Below, piece after piece: positions 9,701-11,975 of a stretch of 11,975 nt of DNA. Location: contig CAJVPJ010001138.1 of NCBI GenBank assembly GCA_910592205.1, forward strand, positions 1 through 11,975. Reading direction: 5' to 3'. Each line of letters opens with the position of its first letter. Position 1 is the stretch's first letter. The stretch is from Paraglomus occultum. Taxonomy: Eukaryota; Glomeromycota; Glomeromycetes; Paraglomerales; Paraglomeraceae. Under the pieces are notes generated by a model that was given only the letters and a program-made list of their open reading frames with translations, ran no database searches and was not told the DNA's origin. A program made the position numbers and the translations under genes.

Positions 9701-11281
9701 CTCTGGGATTCGCTTATCATGTTATAACACCCTTTCTATCAGGCAGATGTTGCAATACTTGTGGTTGATTCGACTACAGGCGAATTTGAGGCTGGTTTTG
9801 AAGCTAATGGTCAAACTAAAGAACACGCCCTGCTCGTAAGAAGTCTGGGCGTGCAGCAGCTTGTTGTCGCCATTAATAAACTCGATGTGGTGAGTGCTTA
9901 TAGTCACGCACTTGTAAAGGTTACAATTTGTTGCTTGTTTAAATTAAGTTATAATTTGGTGTAGGTTGATTGGTCAGAGGAAAGATTTAAAGAAATTAAA
10001 ACAAAACTTGGCGCTTTCCTCAGTCAAGCCGGATTTAAGAAAGATAAAGTTGCGTTTGTGCCATGTAGCGGTATGACTGGGGAGAATCTTTTAAAGAAGT
10101 CTCCAGATATTATGACATGGTACAATGGACCAACACTTGTACAGCAAATTGGTTAGTAAAGCATTCTGATACGTCATGCGTCTGCTGGAGTTATAACTGA
10201 TTAGACTTATGACGCGATTCTTTTTTCGAAATAGATGCATTGGAACCCCCAATGAGGCTCTTGGAAAGACCGTTTCGATTGGGTGTTACGGATTTCTTCA
10301 AAGGTAGCAGTGGAGGGGGAGGAGGAATCTCTGTAGCTGGCAGAGTTGATGTGGGAACCATCCAGGTAGGAGAAACAGTCTTGGTAATACCTGGTGGAGA
10401 AACTGGTATTGTGAAAGGTAGCGTCCGGTCCAACATATATCTTTGTCATTTTGGTTCTTTGAAATGATGTTCATGGTATTTTTAACACCTTAGCTATCGA
10501 GATTAATGGTGAATCCGCGAAATGGGCTGCAGCTGGAGACACTATACTGACAACGCTGACTGGTCTTGATATTATAAATCTCAGGTAAGGTTCACGCCGA
10601 GCACTTGTTACGATGTTGTGATTATAACAATGCTTTGTGTTGTCTGTTTCTAACATTTATTTTTATTCAAACATAAAGTACTGGTTCAATACTATGTTCC
10701 CCGTCGAGTCCTGTACCTGTGTCATCAAATTTCATTGCACAAATCGTGGTATTTGACATAAAGATACCGATCACAAAGGGATTTCCGGTAGGTTCTCTTT
10801 GTTCACCACGTTGTAGCACTTACAATCATACATAGTGCTTATTTTTATGGTTTATATAGGTTATTATTCATCATCAAAGCTTGAATGAACCCGCAGTGAT
10901 TACTAAATTACTTGCTGTCCTTGATAAAAGCACAGGCGAGATTGTCAAGAAAAACCCGCGGTAAGCGAGGACTTTTAAGTAGACCAGCTTTCAGACGTTT
11001 ATTTAATTAATAGTAACCATTTTAATTGATTGGTAATTAAAATACCCAAAGACATCTCTCAAAACAAACGACAGCCAGAGTTGAAGTAAAACTGTCCGAT
11101 AGACCTATTCCATTAGAGACTTTCAAAGATAACAAGGAGCTTGGTCGCGTCATGTTGCGAAAGGCTGGTGAAACGATTGCCGTTGGAGTAGTTACAGAAG
11201 TATGTAAGCTTTTTGTTTGATCAAACAATTTCGTTCCTTGTGAATTAACCATAAATTATGTTTGTTTAGATTCTGACATAG
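6755..11281 (+). CDS. HBS1: Hbs1-family translational GTPase (ribosome rescue)
   Basis: Exons: 6755-6794, 6861-6884, 6992-7030, 7107-7238, 7329-7433, 7769-8824, 8897-9031, 9118-9246, 9324-9489, 9557-9674, 9743-9889, 9965-10151, 10235-10417, 10494-10584, 10679-10787, 10860-10960, 11052-11199, 11270-11281. They give 2922 nt and 973 residues (1035 with the cassette at 7535-7720). Hbs1 with Dom34/Pelota splits stalled ribosomes in no-go and non-stop decay. The start MARHRN and the helical block at 35-78 match the Hbs1 N-terminal domain. A Ser-rich linker (about 114-466) precedes the PSPDD segment. GTPase motifs: GHVDAGKS 554-561, T612, DVPGH 631-635, NKLD 693-696, CSG 731-733. Beta-barrel domains follow to the VVTEILT end. 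Oddities: unusual length (human about 684), an internal duplication, and a five-Gly run at 786-790. The linker exons are the least certain part of the model. Confidence 0.95.
7434..7768 (+). other. Variable intron region of HBS1
   Basis: Between the sure exon ending at 7433 and the sure exon starting at 7769, two models keep the frame. One removes all 335 nt; the other retains 7535-7720. A pyrimidine-rich acceptor-like site ends at 7469, only 36 nt from the donor. It could also pair with an upstream GTAGAC at 7394, which would give a 76-nt intron and open a third frame from 7470 to a stop near 7557. Alternative splicing or an undetected exon is likely. Confidence 0.6.
7535..7720 (+). other. 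Possible 186-nt cassette exon of HBS1
   Basis: An acceptor-like TTGAG ends at 7534 and a donor GTAACT starts at 7721. The intervening 186 nt are open in the frame of the downstream exon, are a multiple of three and are phase 1 at both ends. The following intron would be 48 nt, with a CTGAT branch-like site and a T-rich tract before TTAG. The encoded 62 residues include [18 protein letters not shown] and [16 protein letters not shown] do not recognise a domain; its amino-acid mix looks protein-like. The upstream acceptor is weak. Confidence 0.45.
7769..8824 (+). other. Large Ser-rich linker exon of HBS1
   Basis: This exon of 1056 nt is far longer than any other exon in the gene. It encodes a low-complexity, Ser/Thr-rich, probably disordered linker. 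It contains SLASLAQ, a phrase common in Hbs1 linkers, a [10 protein letters not shown] segment near residue 405, and [10 protein letters not shown] just before its end. Linkers of Hbs1/Ski7 proteins carry short binding motifs, so function may rest on such segments. The first 60 residues (with [10 protein letters not shown]) are not recognised and could hide a missed splice. Confidence 0.8.
8758..8964 (+). repeat. Tandem duplication in HBS1, copy A
   Basis: The copy runs from the tail of the linker exon (codes DTPSPDDIV), through a 72-nt intron starting GTATGCG (8825-8896), into the next exon (codes [10 protein letters not shown]). Its coding parts are 67 and 68 nt. It abuts copy B with no spacer. 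Confidence 0.85.
8965..9194 (+). repeat. Tandem duplication in HBS1, copy B
   Basis: The copy codes DAPSLDNIS, then has an 86-nt intron that also starts GTATGCG and ends ACTTCAG (9032-9117), then codes [10 protein letters not shown]. Its coding parts are 67 and 77 nt. The match to copy A covers exon, donor, acceptor and exon in the same order, so this is a genomic segment duplication. Copy B leads into the family-typical EEYRKR segment before the GTPase domain. Confidence 0.85.
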
Positions 11282-11496
11282 ATTTTCATCATTGGATGAA
11301 CAATTCAAACGCGAGATTTTATTAGAATATAAAACAACTATCATGTATTATCACAAATTATATATGTTAATAGGGATTCAGGGGTTTTTGGAAGTATAGC
11401 ATGAAACCATTAAATAAACCATCAAACGCACTCGACTAATTTCCATGCCATTAGAATGAGATTCCTTGTTTGGGATTTTCCCATATTTTACATTCG
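11282..11496. other. HBS1 3' flank
   Basis: AT-rich spacer after the HBS1 stop. AATAAA at 11413-11418 is a candidate poly(A) signal, 131 nt downstream of the stop. Nothing coding is seen. Confidence 0.5.
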
Positions 11497-11691
11497 TCAA
11501 TTTCGCTCCTTGAGAACGTCGACTAGCAGTTTGTTTCTCCGCATTGCTTTCAGTTGGGCCATTAAAAATATATCTTGTTCGGATCTAGACAGAGCTTGAA
11601 ACGCTTCACGTAGTTCGGCAAACCTTTCTCTCGAAATCTTTTGAGAGCTACCACAATTGCAACCGATCTCCAAGAAAAATATATGAAACAT
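11497..11691 (-). CDS. Unrecognised short reading frame, possible gene fragment
   Basis: A minus-strand frame of 64 codons has a CNCG motif near residue 11, followed by a charged, helix-like stretch with RERFAELREAFQALS and EQDIFLMAQLKAM. The spacing of a small Cys motif, an (R/K)xxF segment and an EQxxFLM segment vaguely recalls N-terminal regions found in some transposon-associated proteins, but I cannot name a family. It may be one exon of a larger gene: a weak acceptor-like GGAG lies just before ATCGGT (exon start at 11667). The predicted start is therefore doubtful. It could equally be the decayed end of a repeat. Confidence 0.35.
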   Translation of the reverse strand: MFHIFFLEIGCNCGSSQKISRERFAELREAFQALSRSEQDIFLMAQLKAMRRNKLLVDVLKERN

Positions 11692-11975
11692 GCTTGCTTG
11701 TCGATGACGCGATCAAGCGCCGTTTAAGGAATAATCTTTGAAATCATAAGACGTTCAGCAAGTCCTGTTTTTAATACTTTTCATATACAAAATACGGGTT
11801 TTTCCATAAAAAGTAACGATTAGGATAGTAGCAAAGGTTTGTCGCTTTTATGATAGAGTAATTGCAAATAGAACTCATCCTCATACAAACCATACCAACA
11901 GAGTCTTCAATACTTCAACATGACCAAGAGCAAGACTATCCAGTCCTAAATATCCACGTCCAATCAGGCAGAGTT
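11692..11975. other. Unassigned right end of the window
   Basis: No gene is recognised. A plus-strand frame is open from about 11866 to the window edge, reading ILIQTIPTESSILQHDQEQD and onward. A minus-strand frame also enters from the edge and stops at about 11896. Either could belong to a gene or repeat continuing beyond the window; 110 bases are too few to decide. Confidence 0.35.

Overview
The window is eukaryotic nuclear DNA, AT-rich between genes, with many short GT-AG introns (mostly 63 to 110 nt). A fungal origin is the best reading: there is a fungal-type GH18 chitinase, a 92-residue ribosomal protein L43 of yeast-like length, and dense small introns. Intron-rich conserved genes in AT-rich DNA would fit an early-diverging fungus (Mucoromycota or Glomeromycotina), but that placement is an inference.

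Layout. Bases 1-1563: no gene seen. Bases 1564-3043 (+): a two-exon, membrane-anchored GH18 chitinase, followed by a CAA-rich microsatellite. Bases 3683-4452 (-): RPL43, four exons, the first contributing only the ATG. Bases 4821-6603 (-): bystin/ENP1, seven exons. A 151-bp divergent promoter separates it from HBS1 (+, 6755-11281), which I reconstruct with 18 constitutive exons plus a possible cassette exon. Bases 11282-11975: no recognised gene, only a short Cys-containing reading frame on the minus strand.

Three adjacent genes serve the ribosome: a 60S structural protein (L43), a 40S biogenesis factor (bystin/Enp1) and a stalled-ribosome rescue GTPase (Hbs1). The chitinase is unrelated (cell wall).

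The most interesting locus is HBS1. Exons 2 to 8 all begin and end in phase 1 and are multiples of three, while the exons of the GTPase core have mixed phases. Within this modular half there is a head-to-tail duplication (8758-8964 and 8965-9194) that includes an intron and creates an extra exon. The 335-nt interval 7434-7768 also holds a possible in-frame 186-nt cassette exon. HBS1 is known in several lineages to make both Hbs1 and a Ski7-like exosome adaptor by alternative splicing, so this may be such a dual gene. All gene models come from reading splice sites and family motifs by eye; no alignment or RNA evidence was available.
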